Positions 17,120-29,596 of a stretch of 52,395 bases of DNA are shown piece by piece. Both the position numbers and the translations under genes were made by a program. The notes beneath the pieces are model-generated. The model worked only from the letters and a program-made list of their open reading frames with translations, had not been told where the DNA came from and ran no database searches. The stretch comes from Nocardia suismassiliense (GTDB lineage Bacteria > Actinomycetota > Actinomycetes > Mycobacteriales > Mycobacteriaceae). The first letter of the stretch is position 1. The number at the start of each line of letters is the position of its first letter. The DNA is taken from contig NZ_LT985361.1 of assembly GCF_900269665.1 (NCBI RefSeq), positions 3,202,274 through 3,254,668 of the forward strand, written 5' to 3'.

Positions 17120-18351
17120 GCTGGCTGACGGTCCTTTCGGAGCAGGACGAGCAGGGCGGCCGCGACCAGCGCCGCCGTGATACCGAGGGCGCCGGTCAGT
17201 CCGGCGAAGGCGGCACTGCCGACGGTGAGCGTGCCGAGCAACGTGGTACCGATCGCGATGCCCGCGTTCATCATCGAGTTGTTCCAGGCGACGACGGACG
17301 CACGCTGGGTCGGATCGGCCGAGGACAGGTAGGCCTGCTGGCTGGAGTAGAACGCCCCGCCGAACACGCACCACAGGGTCAGTGCCACGAGGGCGACGAG
17401 CACATGCTGCGTGCTCAAAGCTACTGCGGCACAGGGCGCGAAGGCCGCCGCGGCCACCACCGAAACCCACACGCCGCTGACATTTCGCCGGTGCAAGTGA
17501 TCGAGAATGGTGCCGGTGCTCAGCGAGCCGACCAGCGATCCCGCGCCGACGAGCAGGCCGACGAGACCGAGTGCGTTGAGGCTGAAACCGAAACGCTGGG
17601 CGAAGATCACCCCGACGAAGGTGTAGGCGCCGAGGCGGCCCGCCTGCAACAACAGTGTCGCGATGAGCCCCAAACTGATGCGCGGTTGCGCCCACGGCGC
17701 CAGCAGCGCGCTGAAGCCGCGGGCAGTGCCGGTCGCGGGAATGTGGTCGAGCCGCGCGTACAGCACCGCCGAGGTGGCGATCATCAGCACGCCCACGGCG
17801 AGGAACGGCCACCGCCAACTGGTCAGCGAGGCCAGGGCGGCGCCGAGCGGCACACCGAGCACCTGCCCGAGCGAGTAGACGCTCGCACCGAGCGAGATCA
17901 CCCGTCCGCGCCGGTGCTGCGGTGTGCGCTCGGCGAGGTAAGCCCAGATCGCGGGGGCCGCGATCGCCGCACCGAGGCCGGTGATACCGCGCCCGACGAC
18001 CAGCATCGGCAGCGAGCTCGCCGCCGCGCACGCCAGATTGCCGAGCATGAAGACGAGCGAGCCGAGCAGGATCGACCAGCGCCGCGGATACCGATCGGCG
18101 AGGATGCCGAACGGCGGCCCCGCGACGGCGTAGACGAGAACGTAGGCGGTGACGATGGTGGCCGAGGCGGCGACCGACGCGTGCAACGACTGGGCGATCT
18201 CCGGCAGCATCGGTGCCACCAGATACATTTCGGCGCCCATCAGGAAGAACGCGGCGTAGAGAAGTATGTGCTGAGCCCACGGCGTCGGGGGCTCAGCCTC
18301 CACCGCCGGATGCAGGCTCCGGCGTGGCTCGGTCCGCGTCTCGATACTCAT
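17116..18351 (-). CDS. MFS transporter in ALAS/ThDP operon
   Basis: A 411-residue protein with about twelve hydrophobic helices, the motif-A variant GILADRYPRR between helices 2 and 3, and the motif-C-like GASVYSLGQVLGVPLG in helix 5, a mark of drug/H+ antiporter type exporters. It probably exports a small metabolite made by the operon or imports its substrate; motif C favours export. ATG 18351 overlaps the ALAS stop (ATGA). A longer frame to 18588 is Arg/Pro-rich and not credible. Confidence 0.85.
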   Translation of the reverse strand: MSIETRTEPRRSLHPAVEAEPPTPWAQHILLYAAFFLMGAEMYLVAPMLPEIAQSLHASVAASATIVTAYVLVYAVAGPPFGILADRYPRRWSILLGSLVFMLGNLACAAASSLPMLVVGRGITGLGAAIAAPAIWAYLAERTPQHRRGRVISLGASVYSLGQVLGVPLGAALASLTSWRWPFLAVGVLMIATSAVLYARLDHIPATGTARGFSALLAPWAQPRISLGLIATLLLQAGRLGAYTFVGVIFAQRFGFSLNALGLVGLLVGAGSLVGSLSTGTILDHLHRRNVSGVWVSVVAAAAFAPCAAVALSTQHVLVALVALTLWCVFGGAFYSSQQAYLSSADPTQRASVVAWNNSMMNAGIAIGTTLLGTLTVGSAAFAGLTGALGITAALVAAALLVLLRKDRQPA

Positions 18352-19610
18352 ACCGAAACCTTCTCCAGCGCATCGTGGCCGGCGATCGGGAGTACCGAGC
18401 GGCGGGGCAGGGTCAGCCGCGACCAGACGGTGTCGATGATCTCGGCGAATCGGTGTACGGCCGCGGGACTGTGCACCGGTGACGGATTGATCCGGAGTCG
18501 TTCGGTGCCGCGCGCGACGGACGGGAAGTTGATCGGCTGGGCGTATTGGCGGTATTCCTCGAGCAGGATGTCGGCCAGTTGTTTGCATTTGTACGGGTCA
18601 CCTACGAGCACGGGAACGATATGACTTTCGGTGGACACCAAAGGGATTTCGGCGTCGGCGAGCAGGTCCTGGAGTAGTCCGGCCCGGTGGTGCAGCAGGA
18701 TTCGCTCGTTGTCGGAATCCCGCAGATGCCGCACGCTCGCCAGCGCCGCGGCCGCGAGGGCGGGCGGCATCGCGAGGGTGAAGATGAAGGCCGGCGCGAA
18801 ACTGCGCACGGCGTCGAGGATCGGCGCGGGCCCGGTCAGGTAACCGCCCAGGGTGCCATAGCCTTTGGCGAAGGTGCCCATCAGCAGATCGACCTGATCG
18901 GCGCAGCCGAGCTGCGCGGCCATGCCGGACCCCTCCGGGCCGTACATGCCGACCGAGTGCGCCTCGTCGACATAGACCAGCGCGCCGTGTTTCTTTGCTA
19001 CAGCACACAATTCGGGCATCGGCGCGATATCGCCGTCCATCGAGTAGATCGATTCGAAGGCAACGATTTTCGGGCGATCCGGATCGGTGGCCGCGAGCAA
19101 CTCGTCGAGGTGCGCGGCATCGTTGTGGCGGAAGATGCGCCGCTCGGCGCGCGAGGCGCGCATGCCGAGGATCATCGACGCGTGGTTCTGCTCATCAGAG
19201 AAGAAGATCGCGCCGGGTAGCTCCTTGCCGAGCACCCCGAGCACGGCATCGTTGACCGCATACCCGGTGATGAAGGTCAGGCCCGCTTCCTTGCGATGCA
19301 GTTGCGCCACTTCACGTTCGAGCAGGATGTGCGTGTGGTTGTTGCCCGAGATATTGCGTGATCCACCCGCCGCGACACCCGAGCGGTTCACCGACCGGTG
19401 CATGGCTTCGACGACGGCGGGGAACTGGCCCATGCCGAGGTGGTCGTTGCTACACCCCACGGTGATCTCGCGCAGCCCGTCCCGGTGGTGGTGCACCGCC
19501 TGCGGGAATCGGCCTGCCAGGCGCTCGATTTCGACAAAGGTGCGGTATTGACCCGACGCTCGGATGTCGTCGATTCGTCGCTCGAAAAAGGCCGTGTAGT
19601 CGAAAGCCAT
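18348..19610 (-). CDS. hemA: 5-aminolevulinate synthase (C4 pathway type)
   Basis: A 420-residue alpha-oxoamine synthase with ALAS hallmarks: CSNDHLGMG near the N-terminus, GGSRNISGNNH, DEAHSVGMYGPEG, and PLP Lys249 in FAKGYG, which matches the position of the Rhodobacter enzyme. It would condense glycine with succinyl-CoA to 5-aminolevulinate. Actinobacteria normally make ALA for heme from glutamyl-tRNA, so a C4 ALAS in an operon with a ThDP enzyme, exporter, aminotransferase and dehydrogenase suggests specialised metabolism, as in C5N-unit antibiotics, rather than heme supply. No C5N acyl ligase or amide synthetase is seen nearby. The name hemA is by homology only. Confidence 0.85.
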   Translation of the reverse strand: MAFDYTAFFERRIDDIRASGQYRTFVEIERLAGRFPQAVHHHRDGLREITVGCSNDHLGMGQFPAVVEAMHRSVNRSGVAAGGSRNISGNNHTHILLEREVAQLHRKEAGLTFITGYAVNDAVLGVLGKELPGAIFFSDEQNHASMILGMRASRAERRIFRHNDAAHLDELLAATDPDRPKIVAFESIYSMDGDIAPMPELCAVAKKHGALVYVDEAHSVGMYGPEGSGMAAQLGCADQVDLLMGTFAKGYGTLGGYLTGPAPILDAVRSFAPAFIFTLAMPPALAAAALASVRHLRDSDNERILLHHRAGLLQDLLADAEIPLVSTESHIVPVLVGDPYKCKQLADILLEEYRQYAQPINFPSVARGTERLRINPSPVHSPAAVHRFAEIIDTVWSRLTLPRRSVLPIAGHDALEKVSV

Positions 19611-19647
19611 GGGAGTCTCCGTTTTCTCGAAGGGTGTGATCTGTCGG

Positions 19648-21366
19648 TCAGTTGAGCTGCTGGTCGGCGAGATGGTCGGTGAGTGCGGGGTTGGCGTCCC
19701 AGCCGGTGATGGGCGGGTAGGCGTCGGAGTCGGTGATGACGTCCAGGACGGTGGTCGCCGGATCGACGATCGCCTTCGAAAGGGCTTCGCGCAGTTCCAC
19801 ATCGGTGTGGATGGTGTGCCCGTGCGCGCCGCACGCGGTGGCGATCTGCGCGTGGTCGACGTGACCGAGTTCGACCGCCGAGGTCGGTCTGCCGAACTGG
19901 ACGATCTCGGCATGCTTCTGGTAGCCGAGGATGGCGTTGTTCAGCACCACCACCACGACGTCGAGGTGCTCGCGCACGGCCGTCTCGAGCTCCGCCCAGC
20001 AGTGCGCGAAACCGCCGTCCCCGACCAGGCAGATCACCGGAGCGGACGGCCGCGCCGCCTTCGCGCCGAGCGCCAGCGGAAGTCCCCAGCCGAGCCCCGC
20101 CATGCCGCGCGGCAACAGGAACCGCTGACGATGGGTGGTGGCGCGGATGTAGTTCGCGGCCCAGATCGAGGAGTAACTGGCGTCCGCGACGACGATGGCG
20201 TCATCGGGCAGCAGCGTGCTGATCTCGTCGGCCACCCGCTCCGGGCGCAGCGGCTGCCGCGTCGAGGTACGCACGGCGGCCGTGGCCGTCTCGAACTCCG
20301 CGCGTGACCGGGCGATCTGCGCGGTGAGCGCGGGGCGTTCGGCGCTGCGCTTGCTCAGGTCGAGTTCGCGCAGTGCGGCCGCGAGATCATCGATGCCGGT
20401 CCGGACATCGCCGACCAGGCGCAGCGACGGGTAGTTGCGGCCGATCTCGGTCGGGTCGATGTCGAGGTGGAGGAAGGTGGCCTCCGGCGGGAACAGGGTC
20501 CAGCCGTCGGTGCCGTTCTCGTTGGTGCGCGAACCGACGAGCAGGACCGTGTCCACCCCGGCGATCCACTCGCGCATGCCGTGCGAAACACCGTGCGGGC
20601 CCATGTAATTGCCGATGACGCCCACGCTCAGATCGGCGGTGTCCGGGACGACGCCCTTGCCCATCGGGGTGGTGGCCACCGGTAACGAGGCCAGATCGCT
20701 CAGGCGGGCCAGCGCAGCGCCCGCGTCGGCGGAGACCGCGCCGCCACCTGCGACGACGAGTGGCCGCTCGGCACCGGCCAGCAGTCGCGCGGCGGCGTGC
20801 ACAGCGGCCTCGGGCGGGCGGATCCGGTCGAGCGGGAAGGCCGGACGGTCGAGGCCGGCGGGCGGGGGCGGTGCGTCCAGTTCGAGGACGTCCTTCGGCA
20901 GCATGAGCACGGCCGGGCCGGGCCTGCCGCTGGTCGCCGCCCGGAAGGCCGCGTCGACATAATCGTGGACGCGGGCCGGATCATCGAGGCGATCGAACCA
21001 TTTGGTGCATCCGGAAAACAGACTTTGGTGATCAATTTCCTGAAACGCGTTTTTGTTGCGAATCGGACTCGGCACATCCTGCACGAAGGCGACCACGGGA
21101 ATCGAAACCTTCGCGGCCTCGGTCAGCGGCGGCACGAGCAGGGTCGCCGCGGGACCGTTTTGCGCTACCACGACCGAGCAATGCCCGGATACCCTGGCGA
21201 AGCCGTCGGCCATGGTGCCGCCCGCGTTTTCGGTGCGGTAAACGATCTGCCGGATCCCGAGATCCTCGGCGGCCAATACCAGCAGCGACGGCAGACTCTG
21301 GCCGAAGAATTCGGATATCTGCCTGGCGCGAAGATTCTCGGCTATGGCGGCGGCGACTGTCGGCAT
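19648..21366 (-). CDS. ThDP-dependent acetolactate-synthase-like enzyme
   Basis: A 572-residue, three-domain thiamine-diphosphate enzyme. The activating Glu lies in YRTENAGGTMADG near residue 46, and the ThDP/Mg2+ motif runs from GDGG to NN (GDGGFAHCWAELETAV then VVVVLNN) near residues 450-480. It is catalytic-subunit-like without a regulatory subunit next door, so housekeeping acetolactate synthase is unlikely. Candidates are an oxo-acid decarboxylase or a carboligase. A 2-oxoglutarate decarboxylase would fit, since it would give succinic semialdehyde for the aminotransferase and dehydrogenase in the same operon, as in the cyanobacterial TCA bypass where the enzyme also looks like acetolactate synthase. 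It is the first gene of the operon. Confidence 0.8.
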   Translation of the reverse strand: MPTVAAAIAENLRARQISEFFGQSLPSLLVLAAEDLGIRQIVYRTENAGGTMADGFARVSGHCSVVVAQNGPAATLLVPPLTEAAKVSIPVVAFVQDVPSPIRNKNAFQEIDHQSLFSGCTKWFDRLDDPARVHDYVDAAFRAATSGRPGPAVLMLPKDVLELDAPPPPAGLDRPAFPLDRIRPPEAAVHAAARLLAGAERPLVVAGGGAVSADAGAALARLSDLASLPVATTPMGKGVVPDTADLSVGVIGNYMGPHGVSHGMREWIAGVDTVLLVGSRTNENGTDGWTLFPPEATFLHLDIDPTEIGRNYPSLRLVGDVRTGIDDLAAALRELDLSKRSAERPALTAQIARSRAEFETATAAVRTSTRQPLRPERVADEISTLLPDDAIVVADASYSSIWAANYIRATTHRQRFLLPRGMAGLGWGLPLALGAKAARPSAPVICLVGDGGFAHCWAELETAVREHLDVVVVVLNNAILGYQKHAEIVQFGRPTSAVELGHVDHAQIATACGAHGHTIHTDVELREALSKAIVDPATTVLDVITDSDAYPPITGWDANPALTDHLADQQLN

Positions 21367-21464
21367 CGGAACACCTTCTCGCGGTAGCGGGGGCTCGGAC
21401 TGTTCGGTAGCTACAGTCTCGGGCCACGCAGAACGCCAGGTCCAATACGTATTTGCTTCCCGTT

Positions 21465-21481
21465 GATAAGGAAGTCTTATC
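21465..21481. promoter_or_regulatory. LysR-type operator between divergent LysR gene and ThDP operon
   Basis: GATAAG and CTTATC form a perfect 6-base inverted repeat with a 5-base spacer. It contains a T-N11-A arrangement, the LysR binding rule, and sits 16 bases before the LysR GTG and about 100 bases before the ThDP gene start, where an autoregulating activator would bind. Confidence 0.65.
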
Positions 21482-21497
21482 TGGCTAGGCTGGCCGC

Positions 21498-22379
21498 GTG
21501 GACGACCTACGTCGCGTTCGTTACTTCCTAGCAGTAGCCGAGCACCGACACTTCGGTCGCGCGGCGGAGTCGCTGCACATCACCCAGCCCGCGCTGTCTC
21601 AGCAGGTCAAGGCATTGGAGAAAGAGCTCGGCGTCGAGTTGCTCGCCCGCACCGGCCGGGGTTTCGTGATGACCGCAGCCGGTTTGGCATTGCAGGCGGG
21701 TGCGCAGCAACTCCTCGCCACGGCGGCTGAGCTGGAGCGCACGGTGCGTGCGCGCGCCTCGGGCACGGCGGGCGAGTTGAAGATCGCCTTCACCCGATCG
21801 GGCTCCGACAGCGATATTTCCCAGCGCATCCGGGACTTTCGCAAGGAGTTTCCCGATATCACCGTCTCGACGATTACCGGCTGGACCTCCTGGAATCTCG
21901 ACCTGCTCGAATCGGGCGAGGTCGATGTCGCGTTCGTGCGCGGAAATATCACCCACCCACGGGTGCAGACGCACCTCATCGGACTGCAGGAAGCCGCCGT
22001 GGTGGTGTGCAAAGGGCACCCACTGGCCGAAAAAACGACTCTGGAAATAGCCGAGATCGTAGACGAGCCGATCGTGCTCTGGTCCCGGCACACCGGACCG
22101 GCCTTCTACGACGAATTGGTCACCCACATCTGGGGCGACGGCGCCCCCAACCTGGTGGCCGAGGAATCGGACGCAGAACAGGTCCTCGACCTGGTATCGA
22201 CCGGTACCGGCATCAGCGTGCTCGACCGCAAACGCGCGACCCGAATCGCCCACGAAAATATCGTCGTCATTCCTTTCGGCACGAACCCACCACAAATCGC
22301 CATTCGCATCGCCTGGATGCGCGGCTCGGACGCCCCGGCTCTCGCCCACTTCCTCGATTGGTGGCGCCGCTGTAGTTAG
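21498..22379 (+). CDS. LysR-family regulator of the ThDP/ALAS operon
   Basis: A 293-residue LysR-type regulator with a clear N-terminal helix-turn-helix (HFGRAAESLHITQPALSQQV) and a C-terminal effector domain with the usual DVAFVRG and GTGISVL segments. It starts at GTG 21498 just after a T-N11-A palindrome and diverges from the ThDP gene, so it probably controls that operon; the inducer is unknown. Its TAG overlaps the TAA of the convergent secreted-protein gene, leaving no room for a separate terminator. Confidence 0.88.
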   Translation: MDDLRRVRYFLAVAEHRHFGRAAESLHITQPALSQQVKALEKELGVELLARTGRGFVMTAAGLALQAGAQQLLATAAELERTVRARASGTAGELKIAFTRSGSDSDISQRIRDFRKEFPDITVSTITGWTSWNLDLLESGEVDVAFVRGNITHPRVQTHLIGLQEAAVVVCKGHPLAEKTTLEIAEIVDEPIVLWSRHTGPAFYDELVTHIWGDGAPNLVAEESDAEQVLDLVSTGTGISVLDRKRATRIAHENIVVIPFGTNPPQIAIRIAWMRGSDAPALAHFLDWWRRCS

Positions 22380-23233
22380 CCGCTGTGCCGACGTCTGACG
22401 ACCGCGACGCCGCGAACGGCGGTGAGGATGGTGACCACCATGATCGTCACCAGTTGCAGGGGGTTCCAGGCGACGGGGTCGAGGATCAGTTCCGCCTCCG
22501 CCGAATACATTGGGCGGGAGGGGGTTCGGGGACTCGGGACGGTCGGTGTCGCCGGTGTGAGTTCAGGGATGAGTGGGGTCTCGACTGGGGGAACGGGGAG
22601 GTCCGGTAGCGCGGGGAGCGGCGGCAGGGTGGGCAATGGCGGTGGGAGCAGGAGCGGGTTTCCGGGATAGGGCGGCAGAATGTCGCGCGGCCACAGCAGG
22701 CAGGCCAGCCCGCTGCCCGTGGCGGCGCTGCCGACGACGACGCTGCCGAGTGCGGAGCCGCTGGAGCCGAGGATGCCGTGCGAACTGCCGGTCACGATGC
22801 CGAGCAGGATGAGCGCGCCGCCGACGGCGACGCTGCCGGTGCATGCTGTTCGGACGCCGTCGGAGTCGAGATCGGGCAGTTCGGCGGAGCCGCCGGGCAA
22901 TGTCTGCACCGGGGCCGCCGCCACGGTGTCGTCGTTTTCCGCTGTGCCGGTTTCCATTTCGACGCGCGCTGCGGTACCGAGGCCGGCGCTCCCGGTGCCG
23001 AGGTATTCGCGCACTGCGGGGCCGCCGCTCGGACCGAGCTGCAACGGTGTCCCGGAGTCCGCGCTGCCGGTCTCGATGCCACCCGGAGCGGCACTGCCCG
23101 AGACGATTTCGCCGAGCGACGGCCATTCCGGCGGTGGCAGCTCGGCGGTCGCGACCGCGGCCGGACCGGCGACCAGTGCCGCGGCGGCGAGGGGCAGTGC
23201 CGTCACGGCGGTGAATCCTCTGATCTGTGCCAT
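22376..23233 (-). CDS. Secreted or surface Gly-Ser-Ala-rich protein, unknown function
   Basis: I do not recognise the family. The protein of about 285 residues begins with a signal peptide (hydrophobic stretch ending AVATA near residue 30). A region follows in which the short unit GSA recurs about six times among Pro, Glu and Thr, then a small hydrophobic segment with two Cys, a Pro-rich stretch (about 195-250) and a C-terminal membrane helix followed by VVRRRH, which would leave a short positive cytoplasmic tail. ATG 23233 is preferred over a TTG at 23269. It is the last gene of the encapsulin operon, 45 bases after the DUF4239 gene; a functional link to terpenes is only positional. Confidence 0.7.
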   Translation of the reverse strand: MAQIRGFTAVTALPLAAAALVAGPAAVATAELPPPEWPSLGEIVSGSAAPGGIETGSADSGTPLQLGPSGGPAVREYLGTGSAGLGTAARVEMETGTAENDDTVAAAPVQTLPGGSAELPDLDSDGVRTACTGSVAVGGALILLGIVTGSSHGILGSSGSALGSVVVGSAATGSGLACLLWPRDILPPYPGNPLLLPPPLPTLPPLPALPDLPVPPVETPLIPELTPATPTVPSPRTPSRPMYSAEAELILDPVAWNPLQLVTIMVVTILTAVRGVAVVRRRHSG

Positions 23234-23278
23234 GTGCGCACATCCCGTTCGTAATCGGTTCGCAGCCAACAGGTTCGG

Positions 23279-24052
23279 TCAGGTGATGTCCTCATAACGG
23301 GACAATGCCAGTTCGAACGCGTCCTTCGATACGATGTTCCCGCCGGAGAACGGCCGATCGAGCCCGTAGATCGCGACGATCGCCGCGCCGACCACGACAC
23401 CGAGCAGCGCGGTCATCACTACGCTGCGTTTGGTCACCTCGACGCCGGAGAGCGCCGCGCTGCACAGCAGCAGAATCGTGGTGAACCACAGTGCGGTGTA
23501 AAGGAATCCGGGCATACCGAGTTTCGCGTCCATCGCGCGATCGTGGCGGGCCTGCGCTGCCGCGTCGAGGGCGGCCGCCGCCTTGGCTTGCAGCTCGGTC
23601 ACCGAGGCGTCCTCCGACTGGATGCCCAGCACGGTGTCCCGCAGCTTGTCGAAGGTGTCCTGGGTGGACTGGCTCAGCCGCTCTTCGTTGTCCATCTCCG
23701 GCCACTCCACCGTGACCACCTGCTCGGTGTAGTCGTGCACCAGCCGCTGGACCTGCTGGTGCGCCGGTTCCGGCATCGAGTGCGCGGCCCAGTAGACGTC
23801 GACCAGCGCCTTGGACTCGGCGACCGTGTGGTTGTGCGCGTTGTCGTACTGCTGCCAGCAGATCACCACGACGAAGGCGGCCACGGCCATGAACAGTGTG
23901 TTGATCAGGTCGAGCACCAAAGTGCCGGACCCCTCGTCCTCGGTATCCCGCCACGAGGCGGGCCGCAGCCGATTCCCGACCACGAAGACGATGACGGCAA
24001 GGGCCGCGACCGCTAGGGGCACGACCAACTGCTGTACGAGCTCACTGTCCAT
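23279..24052 (-). CDS. DUF4239 (bestrophin-like) membrane protein
   Basis: A 257-residue membrane protein with four helices: two near the N-terminus (about 7-25 and 45-65) and two near the C-terminus (about 183-200 and 212-230), separated by a long soluble helical region. The closing segment LDRPFSGGNIVSKDAFE matches the end of the DUF4239 family, which is thought to be related to bestrophin channels; function is not established. It lies 12 bases after the polyprenyl synthase and 45 before the secreted protein, in the isoprenoid operon. GAAAGG lies 7 bases before the ATG. Confidence 0.8.
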   Translation of the reverse strand: MDSELVQQLVVPLAVAALAVIVFVVGNRLRPASWRDTEDEGSGTLVLDLINTLFMAVAAFVVVICWQQYDNAHNHTVAESKALVDVYWAAHSMPEPAHQQVQRLVHDYTEQVVTVEWPEMDNEERLSQSTQDTFDKLRDTVLGIQSEDASVTELQAKAAAALDAAAQARHDRAMDAKLGMPGFLYTALWFTTILLLCSAALSGVEVTKRSVVMTALLGVVVGAAIVAIYGLDRPFSGGNIVSKDAFELALSRYEDIT

Positions 24053-24064
24053 AGCGCGACCTTT

Positions 24065-25141
24065 CTAGGTGTTCCTCGAGACGATGGCGTCGGCGACATC
24101 GCGTAGCGCTTGGTTGACCGCGGCGGGGAACGGCGCGTGGTCGAGGACCCGGTTGGCCTGCGCCCAGCGCGTGCGGATCATCGCCTCGACATGGTGTCGC
24201 GCTGTGGCGGTGAGGATTTCGCGGCAGGTGTCGGCCTGCCGGTCATCGAGCTCTGGATCACCCAGCAGGGCGAGCAACTGCGTGGCTTGTGCGGGCGTGG
24301 CGTGTTCGAGGGCCAGCGCGACCAGCGCGGTGTGCTTGCCGTCGCGCAGATCCTCCAGATCGGACTTGCCGGTGCGCGCCGGGTCGCCGTAGACGCCGAG
24401 CAGATCATCCTGCAGCTGGAACGCCTCACCGAGCGGCCCGGCGTAGGCGCTGAGCGCTGCCCGCACCCCGCTGTGCGCACCGGCGAGCACGGCGCCCAAC
24501 TGGAGCGGTCGTTCGCAGGTGTAGGACACCGTCTTGTAGCGGATGATGCGCAGCGCGCGGCCGAGGTCGCTGGACGGCCGCGCGGTGGTGAGCAGGTCCA
24601 AGTACTGGCCGTACATGACGTCCGCGCGCATGCCGTCGAGCACCGTGAGCGCGTCGTCCAGCTGCTCGGCGGTGAGCTGTGCGGTGTGCAGCAGTTCGGC
24701 CGACCAGACCATCGTCAGGTCGCCGAGCACGATGGCGCAGTGTGCGCCGAACCGGTCCGGATCGCGGCGATCCCGATGTTGTTGCGCCAGTACACGATGC
24801 ACGGTGGGCCGGTCGCGTCGGGTATCGCTGTTGTCGATGATGTCGTCGTGGATCAGCACGGCGGCGTGGAAAAGCTCGAGCGAGGCCGCGGCTCGCACAA
24901 CCGGTTGCGGCACCGGCACTTCGCCCGCGGCCGCGTGCCAGCCGAGGACGCACAGCAGCGGGCGAATCCGCTTGCCGCCGGCGAACAGGAAGTCGTGCAC
25001 GGTACCGGTGAGCTCGCCGGGCAGCGCCGGGTCGGTGGCGGTTGCCTTGTCCCGCAGGAAGTATTCGAGCGCGCTGTCCACTCGCGTCCGAATCGCCGCC
25101 AGGTCCACCGGTGTCGCGGGCTCGACGTGTGTGGTGGTCAT
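24065..25141 (-). CDS. Polyprenyl (geranyl/farnesyl) diphosphate synthase
   Basis: A 358-residue trans-isoprenyl diphosphate synthase. The first Asp-rich motif is [11 protein letters not shown] and the second is [12 protein letters not shown], both intact, with GGKRIRPLL for binding IPP. It condenses IPP with allylic diphosphates; in this operon farnesyl diphosphate for geosmin synthase is the likely product, but chain length cannot be fixed from sequence. The ATG overlaps the ispG stop (ATGA), so it is co-translated with the MEP enzymes. Its N-terminus is short and lacks the extension seen on the other synthase in this operon. Confidence 0.9.
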   Translation of the reverse strand: MTTTHVEPATPVDLAAIRTRVDSALEYFLRDKATATDPALPGELTGTVHDFLFAGGKRIRPLLCVLGWHAAAGEVPVPQPVVRAAASLELFHAAVLIHDDIIDNSDTRRDRPTVHRVLAQQHRDRRDPDRFGAHCAIVLGDLTMVWSAELLHTAQLTAEQLDDALTVLDGMRADVMYGQYLDLLTTARPSSDLGRALRIIRYKTVSYTCERPLQLGAVLAGAHSGVRAALSAYAGPLGEAFQLQDDLLGVYGDPARTGKSDLEDLRDGKHTALVALALEHATPAQATQLLALLGDPELDDRQADTCREILTATARHHVEAMIRTRWAQANRVLDHAPFPAAVNQALRDVADAIVSRNT

Positions 25142-26262
25142 GAGTTCCCCTCCGCCGGTGCTTCTGCGCGGCCCTCGGTGAGCGCGATGGCCTCGGCCAC
25201 CAGGGTTTCCACGATCAGGTGTTCGGGCACGGTGCGAATGACCTTGCCCCGGACGAAGATCTGCCCCTTGCCGTTGCCCGAGGAGACACCGAGATCGGCC
25301 TCGCGGGCCTCGCCGGGCCCGTTGACCACGCAGCCCATCACCGCCACCCGCAGCGGATGGGGGAACCCCTCGAACGCCGCCTCCACCTGCCCGGCCAGCC
25401 GATGGATATCGACCTGAACGCGGCCACAGCCGGGGCAGGAGACGATCTCGAGCTTGCGCGGGCGTAGGCCGAGCGACTGCAGAATGTGGCAGCCCGCTTT
25501 GACCTGATCGACCGGCGGCGCCGAGATGGACACCCGGATGGTGTCGCCGATGCCCTCGCCGAGCAGAATCGCGAAGGCGACCGCCGACTTGACGGTGCCC
25601 TGGAACATCGGTCCCGCCTCGGTGACCCCGAGGTGCAGCGGATAGTCACAGCGTTGGGCGAGTAGGCGATTGGCCGCGATCATGGTGCGCGGGTCGTGAT
25701 GCTTGACCGCGATCTTGAGGTCGGTGAACCCGTGTTCCTCGAACAGCGCGGCCTCCCACAGCGCCGACTCGACGAGGGCCGCCGCGGTCGCGGCGCCGTG
25801 TTTGGCGAGCACCCGTGGGTCGAGCGAACCGGCATTGACCCCGACCCGAATCGGAATGCCCGCTGCCGCTGCTGCTTTCGCGATATCGCCGACACGATCG
25901 TCGAATTGTTTGATGTTGCCCGGATTCACCCGCACCGCCGCGCAACCGGCGTCGATCGCTGCGAAGACGTACCGCGGCTGGAAGTGGATGTCGGCGATGA
26001 CCGGCAGCGGGGAGCGGGCGACGAGGGCGGGCAACGCGGCCGCGTCCTCCGGGGTCGGCACCGCGACCCGGACGATGTCGCAGCCCGCGGCGGTCACCGC
26101 GGCGATCTGTTGCAGCGTGCCGTCGATGTCGGCGGTGCGGGTGGTGGTCATCGTCTGCACGGAGATCGGCGCGCCACCGCCGACCGGGACGCCGCCGATG
26201 TTCAGCCTGCGGGTGCGATGGCGGGTGGGCATGGTCGGCAGGCCGAGATCATTGCTGGTCAT
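25138..26262 (-). CDS. ispG: 4-hydroxy-3-methylbut-2-enyl diphosphate synthase
   Basis: A 374-residue IspG (GcpE), the sixth MEP-pathway enzyme, which converts MEcPP to HMBPP with an Fe-S cluster. The cluster Cys are in SCPGCGR and [22 protein letters not shown] and VRVNPGNI are further family landmarks. GGAGGG lies 5 bases before the ATG. It follows ispH by 42 bases and overlaps the next synthase. A housekeeping ispG is expected elsewhere in the genome, so this would be a pathway-dedicated copy, which the window cannot prove. Confidence 0.95.
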   Translation of the reverse strand: MTSNDLGLPTMPTRHRTRRLNIGGVPVGGGAPISVQTMTTTRTADIDGTLQQIAAVTAAGCDIVRVAVPTPEDAAALPALVARSPLPVIADIHFQPRYVFAAIDAGCAAVRVNPGNIKQFDDRVGDIAKAAAAAGIPIRVGVNAGSLDPRVLAKHGAATAAALVESALWEAALFEEHGFTDLKIAVKHHDPRTMIAANRLLAQRCDYPLHLGVTEAGPMFQGTVKSAVAFAILLGEGIGDTIRVSISAPPVDQVKAGCHILQSLGLRPRKLEIVSCPGCGRVQVDIHRLAGQVEAAFEGFPHPLRVAVMGCVVNGPGEAREADLGVSSGNGKGQIFVRGKVIRTVPEHLIVETLVAEAIALTEGRAEAPAEGNS

Positions 26263-26304
26263 CGCGACCCTCCGGATCGGTGCGGGCAGCGGCCGTTGCG
26301 GTGG

Positions 26305-29576
<3,272 letters not shown>

Positions 29577-29596
29577 TTACGATCGACGCGCGCGGC

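Noticed and set aside
19648..21366. Housekeeping acetolactate synthase (ilvB)
   Set aside because: No small subunit or ilvC follows, and the operon partners are ALAS, aminotransferase and semialdehyde dehydrogenase; ilvD in this window is 17 kb away and unlinked.
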